64,000 bases of DNA from Cristatella mucedo (GCA_009760855.2 WPIO01000014.1:5740001-5804000); one strand, 5' to 3'; counted from the first letter of the stretch, positions 1 to 12,900 are shown. Numbers and translations are program-made. The notes: generated by a model not told the origin, from the letters alone.

Positions 1-535
1 GGCCATTGCGATGACGAGCAGCGCGAGTAAGAGATTCAGCACCGTTTGTCCAACAAATACAGCCGTCTGCAACGAGGCGGCTCGAATGTGCCACAAGATT
101 AGCGCGTTCGCCCCTCGAAGGAGGCGAATTCCCGCAATGGCATGCCGAAATCAGCATCGCTCGCTAGAAGCCAGCAGTCGGCAGCCAATGTCGGCCTTGC
201 GCTGCTCTCTGGCTAGCTAGGTCAACGCGTTGTTCGTCGCACCGTCGTCGTCTCTCCTCGACGGTCGTGTAGGCTCGGGCGTGGCGGTCGCCTGCGCACG
301 CCTTCGAAGCTTCGCCTGCAGCAACTCACAACGCATTTAAGCCGGGTGTTGGTCGATCTGAATTTAAGCGCCACCACGGCAGTTCCAGCCAGTGCCACGC
401 ACATGCTGAGTGTCGACAGGACGACGAGAGCCATGTTGGGCGCGTTGGTGTCAGTGCCGGCCAAAGCCACGACGGTGCAGAAATACGCCAGGCCAAGTAG
501 GGCCACCGTCCCGCTCAAACCGGCGTGGACGAGAC
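1..535 (-). CDS. Multi-pass membrane protein, partial (two exons, continues past the left edge)
   Basis: I do not recognise the family. Two minus-strand exons can be seen. The first (535 to 330) has a possible TTCAG acceptor and a strong GTGAGT donor. It encodes two hydrophobic stretches: one around GTVALLGLAYFCTVVALAG and a second around MALVVLSTLSMCVALAG, joined by a short polar loop (TDTNAPN). After a 263-nt intron, the next exon (66 to 1) opens in the same phase after a TTGCAG acceptor with a third hydrophobic stretch (VLNLLLALLVIAMA) and runs off the window. Three transmembrane helices separated by short loops suggest a small tetraspan-type protein, but this is inference. The 5' exon or exons, to the right of 535, were not found. 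The phase-0 match of donor and acceptor and the continuing hydrophobicity are the main support. Confidence 0.5.
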
Positions 536-548
536 CTGAACCGGCCAC

Positions 549-970
549 AAGATAATGCGAGAGGCTTGTATTAGCCAGGCAGAGCCATTACCGAGCACAG
601 CGAGAGAGTCATTCCTAGAGAGCCCAGGTATCAAGTCGGTTTTCCACCCTCGTGATCCTACACCGGTAACGGCAGATCCCTGCCCAGCAGCATTGAGTGA
701 CCGGAGGCCCAAAAGTAGAAATGATTCGACTACCGAAAATAATTATTCGTTCGAAATGTGACCGTTTGGGTGATATATAGATACCCAAGGCGTCCTCCAT
801 GAGACCAAATAGATAGTAGATATCAGTATATACAGTCTTAGCTTGCATACCTATGACACACATACACTGCATACACAATTTAAATATATAAAATAATAGC
901 TACACGCGTATAACCATTTCAAATGTGTACGGATGTATATAGTATTAACATGGTCTATAAATATTATCTA

Positions 971-1051
<81 letters not shown>

Positions 1052-1289
1052 GTATATTAGAATCAGTACTAATAGTGATCATTATTAGCTGCCATGAATT
1101 AAGTCCTGAGTTAGTCTGGGAGTTTAAACGTTGTTAGTTCATTTTTAAACTGAGGGAAAATCCTTACCCGCTTTTAGTTCCAAAGCAGACGTAATTTAAT
1201 GCATCTCAGTCTGCATCTCTACGAAGCCATAAAGGCGATGTGAGTGTGACACAGGGAAATTCTCTATAGCATACTGAAAGCCTAAAAAT
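549..1289. repeat. No gene seen; (CA)n and (TA)n microsatellite
   Basis: This stretch holds no convincing coding exon. A CA dinucleotide run lies at about 980-1030 and passes directly into a TA run at about 1030-1051. The rest is AT-rich unique sequence. Confidence 0.7.
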
Positions 1290-1450
1290 CATACTAGCTG
1301 ATTTAACAGCCTCTTTAATATAGCGACGGAAGAGCTTTACGGCTTCACCACCGCTTGCAGCTGCAATAAAGGATCGCCCACCACAGGAATCCAACCCAAG
1401 ACTCCGAAAATAAGGTCGTGAAAAGCAACCGCCTTACCTGGTGTGCCATC
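1290..1450 (-). mobile_element. SINE-B copy (tRNA-like head)
   Basis: Minus-strand copy of the SINE-B family. Read on the minus strand it has a degenerate A-box/B-box region, then a TGCAAGCGGTGG-like block, then the family end resembling GGCTGTTAAATCAGCTAG. The B box is damaged here. Other copies are at 3520, 22635, 26080, 32475, 34690, 40140 and 49750. Confidence 0.55.
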
Positions 1451-1454
1451 ACGG

Positions 1455-1760
1455 ATCACAAAGCGGCATTCAGTACGCATTCTATGGCCAAAAGACTTCA
1501 TCTCCGGCATCAAAGAGAAAGTGAGGAGCATAGCTGAGTCAGGAGGACAGTTAAGATAGTGAGTAGCATGGAAGTAATAGCTCATGCCGGCTAGACAGGA
1601 TGTGCCGCAGTCAGCAGCACGAGAGTAGATGTCGTTTCGTAAGAATCGTAGAAGTTATTTCCACAGTCTAGGAGCTGTAGAGCAAAAGCTTCTGTGGCCA
1701 ATTGTTTCTGAGCGTAGATGACCTATAGGTTTAGCATTTACAAAATTAAGCGAGAGAAGG
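1455..1760 (-). mobile_element. LINE family 2 fragment, 3' end of ORF2
   Basis: Minus-strand relative of the copy at 9480-10492. Shared blocks are the segment coding for the YFHATHYLN stretch, the conserved GAATGCGTAC block and the GACAGAAGC/CTCTGCAGG region. The reading frame is broken. Confidence 0.65.
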
Positions 1761-3519
1761 AGGGACTGTCATAGGCCAACAACTCAGAATGTCTAACGCC
1801 TGATGAACAGACGTCTTCATCGGTGCAGTTGATTTCGCGTGCCCTTTTTAGCGACTTCGATACAATTTAGAGGTCAAAGGTTATTTACTAAGTATCTGCA
1901 ATGCATACCCAAAATACTCCCAAACTTATTGGCCTAGCCAGGCATCAACGCTTAGTTACTGTACGAAACCTACCCTTGAGTTGAGTTGAGTTGTGAGCCC
2001 TTTCGCACCCACTACGCTTTATTCGCGAAGTCAGAATATTAGGTACTCAATCAAATCTTACTTCTTCTCGTTATCGTTGGTCGAATGCCGACAGGTGGGT
2101 AGAAAGTCACGCTGTATGAGCTCTAAGAAGTAATTCTGAAAGTTGACTCCAGTTTCCAATCCAGCATCACGATCAAGTGTGCATCCAATTCCGATGAATG
2201 ATGCAACTTGAGACACCATGAAAATAATAAGGCGAGGGCCTAGAGATTTTCAAAACTCTAGAAAGAATTCCATAATGATTGATTAAATCCAGCAACGTCC
2301 TAAAAGATGGAAGAAAAACTTCGCTGCCTCTGAAGGCATTTTGTGAGAGTGCTATGACTAATCAGATGGGCAGAACTAGCAATTTTCTCATGGAAACTAT
2401 TCATCGTGTAAATCTCTGCGATGCAAGCATGAGTAGTGTATGTATGGATCCACAAGGGTCTCCGGAGATGCACAATCTTAGCTTATCTTTAATGTGCATT
2501 AAAATGCCGAGTTCCGTCAAACTTGCTGGTACTTTGATCCTTCACTGCATTCAACTAATACAGACTCTTCAAACTACTTTCGGCTTGGTTGCTGAAATTA
2601 GCATTTGGATTTCCCTGTGCGGAATTTGGAAAGCCCCACTTTTACGGTTAGCTCGGATTCCTTCTCGTCTGAAGTTTTAGCACAGAATCTAATGGGAACT
2701 CTAATAGAATCTTGATGAAAACGATTGGTTCCTTAAGTGTCCCTCACTTCAGCGCCTCCTTAGGTTCTGATTGCTCTGCAATGCATTTGACCAACCTAAA
2801 ATTCTTTGGAGACCGTCAAATCAGCTCCTTGAAAAATGAATCCGGGACCTTTGCCGACCTACTGTATGACATCCTCTGACTTCCCAGCATTTCTAAAAAA
2901 ATAAATCAACCTGCTTCTCACAGCTTGCCCTTCATCCACACGAATCTTCCTGTGTGTCACCATGCACGACATTGCTGTGGATTGTAATAATATATTTTTG
3001 TCCCTGCTAAGTGATCTTCCTTAACTCCCAATGCGACCCTGTGACCAGACACTTGCAACACCGGGCACATCAACATGTCTTCCCCTAGGACTCCATCGGC
3101 GGTTGACCAAACCGGGGCATGCGAAAAGACTATTCTTGGCATGCCACAACAGGGAAGCGATCTTAGTTGACCAGCTGAGCCTAAGATAGATTGACTAGCT
3201 AAACAAATTCCTCCGAGGTCGGACATTAAGTGAACCGGAGTAACTTGTTGTTACCTGCATCACCGATCTCATGGTGAGAAAAACATTCTTCCATCTTTTG
3301 ATTGCAGTAATGTACCGGCCGCTTATTATGTGCAGGACCTGCAAATCAGTTGATATGCTTTATCAGCCTACTTGAAGTGACTTTAAAGCTATGTAGTTCT
3401 CATAGGATGCCATACAAATGTGTTCCGTTAATATTAATATCATTATTTAATTATTGCTGGGTGGCCTAAATCAACCCCAAGCCGCTCGATACAGAGATCC
3501 CGTAAAGAACGAAAAGTTC
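1761..3519. other. No gene recognised; trace of a degraded LINE
   Basis: Several short open frames are present, but none shows recognisable domains, splice-supported continuation or codon order typical of the genes here. At about 2690-2880 (plus) a CTTTGGAGACCGTC block resembles the LKSFGDRAFSS segment of LINE family 1, so a very old LINE fragment is likely there. The rest is unassigned. Confidence 0.5.
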
Positions 3520-3690
3520 GCTGACCTGATGTATATAGCTAAATTTATATAGCGATAGAAGAGCCTCCTCTGCTATCACCTCGCTTGCCGCGGGCAATAA
3601 AGGATTGTCTGCTGCAGGACTCGAGCCCACGACCTGGGTCGCGAAGAGCGAGCACCGTAAACCTGAGCTACGACGGGGGGGGGCCACGAA
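3520..3690 (-). mobile_element. SINE-B copy
   Basis: Minus-strand copy with a well preserved tRNA-like B box (GGGCTCGAGTCC when read on the minus strand) next to the CCTGCAGCAGACAATCC block, followed by the family's body. The A-box end abuts a short G run on the plus strand. Confidence 0.65.
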
Positions 3691-4049
3691 GCAAAGGAAC
3701 TAGTACTCATAGAGGAAGTGAATGAGCAGCAAGCCAATTAAAATAGCGCTCGGCTGAATTGCTGTCAGCACAGTAGTTCTTAAATATCTTCGACTGTAAT
3801 TCAGTCTGCTGAGTGAGTTTTTTTTCATTGAACGTCTAGCAGGTCTTCTGCCCGTGAATTCTTGCGATACAGCCGCGTCGCTTGCAAAATACATGACCTA
3901 GCCAGCGCTTCGACGGCGGGCTGCACGCATGAGTCCCTTGAGTTCACCGAGGGCACGTTTCCGCGCGGCCGACTGCCATCTGCCGCATCGAAAGAAGCAC
4001 TAAAGCCGGATAATCCAACTAATCCGCTAATCCAACGCCTGTCGAACTA

Positions 4050-4900
4050 GCGGCCGATTCTCTGCGGGCCACCTCAGCGACGGCGCAGCTCAAGCGCCGC
4101 GTACGGGACTACGGCGGCGCCGGCTGCCTTTAGGCCCCGCAACGAGGCAGCGTATCTCTGGGCTGGCTGAAGGTGGCGCGCGCGCAGGCTGGCATTGCGG
4201 CAGCCTGCGCTCGCGCCGAGCCTCAGTCGCTTCGCCGACCACGTTTCGAGCCGCCGCGGCGGCGGCCCATTAGCGGGTACAACCTCGCCGATGCCATGAA
4301 CAGCCTGCCTGCGCGCCTCACGCACCGCTGACATTGCGCGTCGGAGCGCGCGCGCATCGAGCGTCCGCCGCCGCCGCCGCCGCCGCGGGGTAGAAGCGCT
4401 GCAAGGCCGCCGTAGTGTCAGACTGCGGTCGCTAGCCACTCCTACCTAGCAGCCGAAAGTTCCTAAATTCATCTTTGCCGAGTAGCTGCTCTTTCTCTTC
4501 TTCGCCGCCCATTATCCGGAGCTAGCTCGCGCACTGGCGGGCGGACCGGAGCGCAGGCGCCGCGTCCTTGACTGGGCTGCGGGCGTAAGCAGAGGTGGAG
4601 CCAGCATCTGAGCACGGCAAACCGTACACATATTGGCGGCCGCGAACTCAGCGGGCCCAGCCCTAGTTGGGAGCGAGGCGAGGCTGGACCTCGGAGGAGT
4701 TCAGGAGGTAGTGTGACTTTTTGCGCTAGTATAGTCTGCCAGCGGTCTGACCTGAAGCTGCCTGCTGGACCTGCCGCCGAAACGCAGGGTGTTCGTTGGC
4801 AAGCATAGCTCCGATTGTCGTCTCGCAAAAGTATTGCAACGCGTGCGCATCTGCTTCCGGTCTCCAAACGGCGGCGCTACGACGCGAGCGCTCACCCAGC
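4050..4900. other. GC- and CpG-rich block, no confident gene
   Basis: This block is far richer in G+C and CpG than its surroundings. It includes a perfect CCG trinucleotide run at about 4365-4387 and a short CG alternation near 4180. Long open frames exist on the minus strand (4074-4439, 4469-4867), but they are arginine- and alanine-rich, as expected from GC-rich shadow frames, and show no domain I recognise. A promoter or first exon is possible; I found no splice-supported gene. Confidence 0.4.
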
Positions 4901-4904
4901 GTTA

Positions 4905-5232
4905 GGTGTTACGCCTTGGCAAGCTTGTGGGGATTAATCGCGACTTTAGCTCCTATGCTCATACAGCCTGGAAATCACTACCAACGCACGTCACAACGTC
5001 CCCTGACACGACGACATTTAAAAATAAGCTAATACGTACCTTTTTATTACAGCATTTGGTAGGTCTTTGCGATTCGACCTTCGTGTGCCTGTGCCTGCTT
5101 ACACTATGCGAGCTGCTTGCGTATGTTACCACCATACATTTGGTAATGCTTTATATGCTACATCTGTGAAGTGTCTGGAGAGAGATTAATTCTCTAAGGG
5201 CACTATACAAATGTATTATTATTATTTTTATA
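4905..5232 (+). mobile_element. LINE family 1, 3' fragment with tail
   Basis: Plus-strand 3' end of LINE family 1. It retains the FSSYAHTAWKSLP-type C-terminal segment of the reverse transcriptase ORF, the 3' UTR CTGATGCATGCTGC-like region and the tail GAGAGAGATTAATTCTC followed by ATT repeats. It is truncated at the 5' end. Confidence 0.75.
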
Positions 5233-5769
5233 ATTAAAGTGCACTCATCACTTCGGGGTCCACGTTGCTTTGAGCCGATACGTTGCAATAATGCACACCT
5301 ATCGCAATTGGGCACAATGTAAGCGTGAAATCATTGACTCGTGTTTATGGGACATAACAGTCTTTACATTAACAGATTTCACACGTTAGACGCATGAACT
5401 CACTCACCCACTCACCAGTCACATTCAAAATTATTTAGGTTTATTACAGCAACAACTGTCGATGGCGCCGACCCCTTGCCACAGGTAGGACTGCGGGCGG
5501 TTGTGAGTTGGTCGCACAATCCTACAGTCTGACAGCCGTCGGGAGACAAAAGAGACAATCGCAGCACGAGCGATCACGTCCAGCTGTAAACCTCGGAGCT
5601 TCCGCAAGTGGTTTGAGCCGTAAACTCCGCAGGCGCACTGTCAAACATATTGCCTTGTCCACCCTCCAGCACGAGGCACACACACCTCGGGGACCCTACA
5701 GACGAAGCAGCTCCGAAGACAACCGTGCACAAGTAGCCTCGGAACGAAAATGTAACTTAATATAATGGA
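5233..5769. other. No gene seen
   Basis: No coding exon or repeat family member recognised. Short open frames lack domains. Confidence 0.5.
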
Positions 5770-5784
5770 TCGCCGTCTGCAACT

Positions 5785-6430
5785 CGACAAATCCGCGAAG
5801 ACTAACACTGTGCTACGCAGGAGAGTTTTCTATAGCGAAATCGAAGCTTAAGCGCCTTTCGGTACGCATTCGGTAGCCAACAGAATGCATCGCGTGAAAA
5901 AAAGTAGAGTGAGAAGCATGGCTGAGTCAGGAGGGCAGTTGAGGTAGTGAGTAGCATGAGAGTGGCAGCTCAGGAAAGAATTGAAAAAACGTTCTACAGT
6001 GGATAGCAAGGAGAGTAGATATCATCGCGTAAGAATTGTGAAAGTGAGTTCAGCACTCTCGGACCTGCAGAGCAAAAGCTTCTGTCGCCAACGGTCTAAA
6101 TAAGCGGAGGAGTGGAGCGGCTAATTTATTGTCAATAGAGGACCCGAGGGCGCGAGTATGCTGAAACTGGCGCAGCAGTTCAGTAAGATGGGAAAGAGCC
6201 TAGCCGTGCCGGGCCTTGTGGGTCAGCGTAAGAACTTTGCCCTGTATCCGTCGATCAACCGGCAGCCATCCAAGCTCATTCAGCAAAGGAGACACACGGT
6301 CAAACCTCTGGGATTTGTTAACTAGCCTTGCGGCCATATTTATTCGTCAGCTGCAGTGGTCTAGTGGCTTCTTTGGTTACCCAGCCAAAATGGAATTACA
6401 ATAATCTAGCCGAGATATAACTTGAGAGCT
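5785..6430 (-). mobile_element. LINE family 2, 3' fragment
   Basis: Minus-strand copy of the LINE family 2 ORF2 end, from the block coding for RMRTESR through YFHATHYLN and back to the PLQL(T/M)NMAARL-type segment. It aligns with 9846-10400 on the opposite strand. Several stop codons interrupt it. Confidence 0.7.
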
Positions 6431-6599
6431 AATTATTTTTCAAGCCAGGGTAGTAGACAGTCTTTAGTCTTAGATGGGGATCCGACGTGACGAGTAGCTG
6501 TGGAGGCAGTCTTACTACCGAAGCTCTCAAAATTTAGGCACTTGTCAAACACGACGACTAAATTCCGAGCACACGGTAATAGTCGTACACTAGCACCTC

Positions 6600-6728
6600 C
6601 TATTAGAATACCAAAGTCTCCTAGTGTCTGGTGGATGAGGCATGATTCCCACGTGATACGGACTGAACACGACCAAGCAGGTACGATTTGAACCGCGCCA
6701 AAGCCTTGTCTGTCATACCGATAGCAGG
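6600..6728 (-). mobile_element. LINE reverse transcriptase fragment
   Basis: A short minus-strand fragment encodes IGMTDKALARFKSYLLGRVQSVS. This is the region of non-LTR reverse transcriptases that follows the first catalytic aspartate motif. It is broken at both ends and abuts a plus-strand LINE fragment. Confidence 0.6.
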
Positions 6729-7195
6729 TTCATTCTTTGGCTCCAGCCTATCTCTCAGATCTACTCCCCCACCAGACCAAGCATCGTACCACCCGGTTCT
6801 CGGAATCCAACAGTTTAACGATACCTCGTACAAACCTCAAATCCTTTGGAGACCGTGCATTTAGTTCGTATGCTCCCAAAGCCTGGAACTCCCTCCCGAC
6901 TTGTGTCAGAACATCCCTTGACTTGACCACATTAAAAAAAAACTTAAAAACACCTATTTAGGACAGCATGTAGCGGGTCCCTGTGATTCGTCCTTGATGT
7001 GCTTATGCGTGCTGACACTGTGCATGCTGCCACTAACCACATTTGCATGCTGACCCTGTGCATGTCACCCCTAACCATGGTATTCATGTTGTTAATCAAG
7101 CGTGACATTACTCATCATTCAATCGCGTTTTTCTTTACAGCGAATGTAAAGCGCCTAGAGAGAGATTGAGTTCTCTGAGGACGCTTTATCAAGTG

Positions 7196-7227
<32 letters not shown>
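6728..7227 (+). mobile_element. LINE family 1, 3' fragment with tail
   Basis: The segment encodes the LINE family 1 C-terminus (SLAPAYLSDLLPHQTKHRTT onward, then NLKSFGDRAFSSYAPKAWNS). It continues through the 3' UTR to the tail AAGCGCCTAGAGAGAGATTG and an ATT repeat (7199-7227). Truncated at the 5' end. Confidence 0.85.
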
Positions 7228-7785
7228 GTTCAGCCGCATGCATGGGGTCTCCAACGATAGCAGTTTCGTTTTATCGTCATTAAGTCTAAGGAAATTTTCC
7301 AACTTCCAGTGTCGACTGTCTGCAAAGCAAGCATTCATTTTTACAGTTGATGCAGCAGGTTCCGACGGTTTAAATGATAAGTGCAGCTGAGTATAGTTGG
7401 CATGAAAGTAATAGTCAGTTCCATGGGCCAGAGTCACCTTTAACAGTGGTTCTTTAAACATAGAGAACATGGCAGGTGACTGGTCTGGTGGATGAGGCGT
7501 GAACCCCACGAGATACGGACTGAACACGACCAAGCAAGTACAATTCCAACCACGCCAAGGTCTTGCCTGTCATACCAATAGTTTTTCTCAATGACTTAGG
7601 TAAGATTTTCTCAGAGGTTCTGTATAAATGGAGAACAGCGATGGATCGAGAAAAGCTCTTTGTGGGATTCCACAGGTGGCTGGTCTGGTGAACGAGACCT
7701 GACCGGTAGTTGAGATCTGACTCACAGGGCACCGATTGAACTCCTAGCCACTAACGAAGGAGTACGATTTGAACTGCACCCGTGC
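7228..7785 (-). mobile_element. LINE family 2 reverse transcriptase fragments
   Basis: Minus-strand pieces of a non-LTR reverse transcriptase. One encodes the region after the YADD box (DYYFHANYTQLHL, then ENFLRLNDDKTKLL). Another encodes IGMTGKTLAWLELYLLGRVQS. They are separated by stops and rearrangement, so this is a dead copy. Confidence 0.6.
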
Positions 7786-8755
7786 CTCGTCTGCCAGGTC
7801 GATCGTTGTTCTCAGTCGTTCAAGTAAGCAAAGACGCTCGGCGGGCTCGCTCGATGGATGAATTTCGCACGTTTCCACAGCCTCTGGTCTGAAGCTGTGC
7901 AATCGCCTGGGCAGACCTCCTAGGTGAGAGTTCTGCGGAATGTAACTGCTCTCTCTAAACTTGTACACAAAAGCTCGCCCGCTCAAAACTTCCTCAGCGA
8001 CTTGCTGGTCACTGGCTTTCATACTATAGCTACCCAAGAGAACTGAGTCTCTTTCTAGACACAACACAAAGGCTCGATTGGAAGCAAAGCAACTTATTCG
8101 TAAATAATATGCACAACTGAAGCACACACATGCAACGGAAGCATTCTAGGGACTTCTTGAAAGGGAAACGTTGTGAGAGATTAGTGAGAAGCATTTTTCA
8201 AGCCAGGAGCCTCAGAAATGGCGTAGTTACCACCAGTATGCGAGTTATAATCGAAAGTATGTGAGTGGACCTCTGGCCCTCCCCGAGACAGGTTGGAGCG
8301 TAGCCCAAGAGGCTATTAGCCAGTGGTGCGAGATCGGCAGACATGCATCAGGAGAAAGACCGGAACAACTAAAGTCGATTGGAGTAGGCGAGAGTGTTGG
8401 CAGGTAGCCACGTGAAGTAGGTGAGTAAAAAAAGGGACGGAGCTCAGCGAGACCGCAGGGCAGAGGGGGAGCGAAGAAAGACAATAGTTGATGCTGGCGA
8501 TCTGCCATCTCTCGCCGCCAGGCCCTGGCATTGCTCGTTACTGGAAGGCCTTCGGTCTAGCTCATTATTAGAGCTGCAGGAAACCGATACCCACAATTTA
8601 GCTGACCCGTGACGTTTAGGGAGATGTAGATCGAAGAGTTCAGCCACTAATATGTATGAGAGAGAGATAGATATATAGATCGAGAAGTAATAATAATAAG
8701 AATAATACATTTTTAAAGCGCCCTCAGGGAACTTTACCTCTTTCTAGGCACTTTA
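7786..8755. other. No gene recognised
   Basis: No confident exon. The minus-strand open frame ending near 7790 carries a degraded reverse-transcriptase-like end. The rest, up to the GA microsatellite, shows nothing I can name. Confidence 0.45.
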
Positions 8756-8758
8756 CAT

Positions 8759-9302
<544 letters not shown>

Positions 9303-9479
9303 AGGTGAGCAGCAGTCACGCACAACTCTTTATCGCATCTAACGGAATAATAGCAGGCCCAACAAAAACCCATAACCAAATGGCCCCAGTTGGAGGCAGT
9401 GTGTGGTTTGCCTATGTATCTCACAGAAACATGGCGATCATCAAAACCGGCTGATTTGACAGCAAGCTTGTTGTGTTTG

Positions 9480-10492
9480 TCATTCAAACAGTCCGAATCT
9501 GCTGCAGCAACTGAGAAACTGAATGCTCGCCTTGCCGATATTTGATCCTGGCTGTCGGAAAACTTCCTGAAATTAAATGATGATAAAACCGAACTGCTGC
9601 TCATAGGACACCCTAAGCGTGTGGCTGGATTAAAAGGCTTTACTCTTCTAATAGGTGATGCCATTGTGCGACCATCACAACGTGCTCAAAATTTAGGTGT
9701 TGTTTTCGACAGCTGCCTCAATTTCAAAAGCCTCATTCAAAAGACTGCTTCTACAGCTAGCCATCACGTCCGATCCCTATCCAAGAGCTGTCTCCCAGTT
9801 GCTTGTAAAAAATTTAACTAGCTCCGTAGTTCTATCTCGGCTTGATTATGGTAATTCCCTTTTGGCTGGGCTACCAAACAAAGCTTTTAGGCCACTGCAG
9901 CTGACTATGAATATGGCTGCAAGACTTGTCTTCAAGTCCCAGAGGTTTGAGCACGCGTCTCCTTTGCTAAAAGAGCTAGGATGGATGCCGGTTGAGCATC
10001 GGATACAGAGCAAAGTTCTTACGCTGACCCACAAGGCCCGCCACGGCTTGGCTCCTTCGTACCTAGCTGAACTACTGCATCAGTTTCAGCCTGTTCGTGC
10101 TCTCAGTTCCTGTGTGGACACTAAATTAGCTGTCCCATTCCTCCGCCTAAAGACCGTTGGCAACAGAAGCTTGAGCTCTGCAGGTCCTAGACTGTGGAAC
10201 TCGCTTCCACAATTCTTACGCAACGACAACTACTCTCTTACTGCCGATTATGGCTCATCCTTTTCAGCGGGCCTGAGCTGCTACTTCCATGCTACTCACT
10301 ACCTCAACCGCTCTCTTGACTCTGCTATGCTTTCCACTTTTTCTTTGTTGCGTGTGACGAGGTCTGTTGGCTACCGAATGCGTACCGAAAGCCGCTTAGG
10401 CTGTGAGTTTGCTAGACAAAACTCCCCTGCGTAACACCCACATGGTCTTTATGACTTTGTGGAGTTACAGACGGAGATACATGACATGAAAT
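9480..10492 (+). mobile_element. LINE family 2, 3' third of ORF2 and tail
   Basis: Best-preserved copy of LINE family 2. It starts in the region after the reverse transcriptase catalytic core (ENFLKLNDDKTELLLIGHPK) and passes through QNLGVVFDSCLNFKS, then after a frameshift near 9700-9820 through SRLDYGNSLLAGLP, HRIQSKVLTLTHKARHGLAP and the C-terminal RMRTESRLGCEFA. It ends with GGAGTTACAGACGGAGATAC. Truncated at the 5' end and frameshifted, so not functional. Confidence 0.85.
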
Positions 10493-11587
10493 CTATGTGG
10501 ATGGCACTCAGTTGTGCCTTTGCTTTGATCCCTCCCAGCTTGAGGGCACCTCAAATTCTCTCAACTCCCTTGCTGCATGTATTGATGACATCCGCACATG
10601 GATGACAGCAAATTTTCTAAAACTAAACGAGGATAGAACTAACTTACTAGTTATGGGCAAACCCAGTGTGATTCAGAGATTGGAAAGGCTGACGCTCAAA
10701 ATTGGCTCTGCCAGCATATCTCCAGTTTAATCAGCTCGAAATCTAGGTGCCATATTCCAAAGCGGCCTCTCGTTAGATGACCACATCAGCTCCACAGTCA
10801 AGTCTGCCTATTTTCAGCTTCACAACGTTGCTAAAATTCGGGCTTGCTTAGATAAGGATACCACGTCTAAGTTGGTCCATGCCTTCGTGATATCCCGTCT
10901 CGACTTCTGCAACTCACTGCTCGTTGGCCTGTCGGCATGTCAGGCGATTGCAGCTGGTGCAAAACTCTGCAGCTAGGCTTGTCTGTCGTGAGCGTCACAG
11001 CTGCCACATTACTCAACTTCTCGCCAACCTGCACTGGCTCCCAGTCAAGCAACGGATTGACTTCAAGGTTTTGTCGCTCACTTTTAGGTCATTTTATTCT
11101 ATGGCTCCAGCCTATCTCTCAGATATACTCCCCCATCAGGCCAAGCATCGTACCACCTGCTTTTTGGAATCCAACAGTCTACAAATACCTCATACAAACC
11201 TCAAATCCTTTGGAGACCATGCATTTAGTTCGTATGCTCTCAAAGCCTAGAATTTCCTCCCGACTTGTGTCAGAACATCCCCTGACTTGACCTCATTTAA
11301 AAAGAACTTAAAAACACATCAATTTAGGACAGCATTTAGTGGGTCCCTGTGATTCGTCCTTGATGTGCTTATGCGTGCTGACACTGTGTATGCTGCCACT
11401 AACCACATTTGCATGCTGACCCTGTGCATGTCACCCTTAACTATGTTATTCATTTTGTTTGTTTATCAAGCATGATTTTACTCACCATTCAATTGCATTT
11501 CCCTTTGCAGCAAATGTAAAGCGCCTAGAGAGAGATTAAGTTCTCTGAGGGCGCTGTATCAAGTGCATTATTGTTATTATTATTGGT
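10493..11587 (+). mobile_element. LINE family 1, 3' half with tail
   Basis: Begins just after the YADD region (DGTQLCLCFDPSQ) and continues through the thumb-like segment (FLKLNEDRTNLLVMGKPS, RRLQLVQNSAARL, LHWLPVKQRIDFKVLSLTFR) to AYLSDILPHQAKHRTT and the 3' tail with ATT repeats. Stops and frameshifts break it. It directly abuts the 3' end of the LINE family 2 copy to its left. Confidence 0.85.
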
Positions 11588-11654
11588 TGATGCGAATCAT
11601 TGGCTCGCTTTGCGGACTTGATGCAGCCCGGAACTTTACAAAGCATGTCATTAG

Positions 11655-11960
11655 GCTGGGCGCAAAATCTTTGATGACTCCATAAGCTCCATAGAAAAGT
11701 CTGCATACTTTTAGCTGCGTAATATTGCAAACATTTGGATGTGCTAAGGTTACCGCAGCCGTGTTCGGCAATGAATTTGCGGCATGCCATCTAGACATAT
11801 GTAATTCTCCTCTTGCAGGTCTTCCTGCTTGTGCCAAAAGACGTTTACAGTTTGTAAAAAATTCAGCTGCTATACTTTACTTCATGCTGCTACATTACGT
11901 CACTACACACTGACCTGCACTGACTCCCATTAGGTTAAAATCTATGTCATGGTCCTGTCA
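11655..11960 (+). mobile_element. Degraded LINE family 1 fragment
   Basis: Weak but ordered matches to the LINE family 1 thumb region (KSAYFQLRNIANI, then NSPLAGLPACAKRRLQFVKN). Many stops; an old copy. Confidence 0.5.
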
Positions 11961-12900
11961 CTAATTTATAGTTAACTCCATTCTCTTTTTTCGCCATAAC
12001 TTTCGGAAGTACTGAATAATCAGGCTTCCCGTCGTACCGTCACCCTCGTCTGAATGGAGTGTCGTGGATTTGAGTCTAATCAAGCGCACATATTTTTGAG
12101 ATTGGGCTATTGGTTCGTACGTAGAGCAAAATCTCGGGTAACCCTATCGCCCAACACTTTAAAAATCACCCTGCTCCTTAGATCATTTCCTCAACTTGGG
12201 TTAAATGGCTTGCATGTGCCTTTCGGTGCTAGCGTTATTCATGTCATTAAAACACAATTAATTTGTACACCATTCTAAGAAAATTGAATCTGTCCTCTGG
12301 TGGTTCACATATTTCGCAGAGCACGAGTTCACGATCTGGGTCATTAAGTGGATTACCTTGAAGCCTGTCCCAAACAAGGCGCCTGCTATGACTATTGCGT
12401 TCACAGGCTTCATTTCCAGCATATTTATAAACGAATAGAACGAGATTTAGCAACCTTGGGGTCAATAAAAATGAATGCACAAATTATCTTTATTATTATA
12501 ACCGTCTAGAATGCGGTATTTTGTAGCTTTGCACTTAGCAGGAACTAGCATGAAGCGAGTCTTAAGGCTTTCAGTTTAATCTGCATTTTAAAAATTAATG
12601 CTTGAATGTGACGGTTGTTTTATCGCTCTTATTAAAATTCCCCTTTCGTTCTACGTTTTTGCAGTCACAAACTGCACCCAGACTGCCGTAGCCAACTGAT
12701 TACATCCGTGTAAGCATGAGCTTTTGAATGCATAGGAAATCGTCCAACAGAGAGTAAGCATACCGACATGTTGGACTGCATATAAATGAACAACTAAATA
12801 CATATATATTTTTTGCATTCGTGCGTATGTAGCCCATGCATTTAAACAATAAAGCATCTGGCTAATATAATTGCTGAAACAGTCTTGGCACTAATTTCTA
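11961..12900. other. No gene seen
   Basis: AT-rich sequence with short open frames only. No domain, splice-supported exon or known repeat family found. Confidence 0.5.

Noticed and set aside
2279-2680. 133-codon open frame on the plus strand
   Set aside because: No recognisable motif, and it is next to degraded LINE sequence. Most likely chance.
4074-4439. Arg-rich 121-codon open frame
   Set aside because: It lies in GC-rich DNA where long chance frames are expected, with no domain, splice continuity or conservation evidence.
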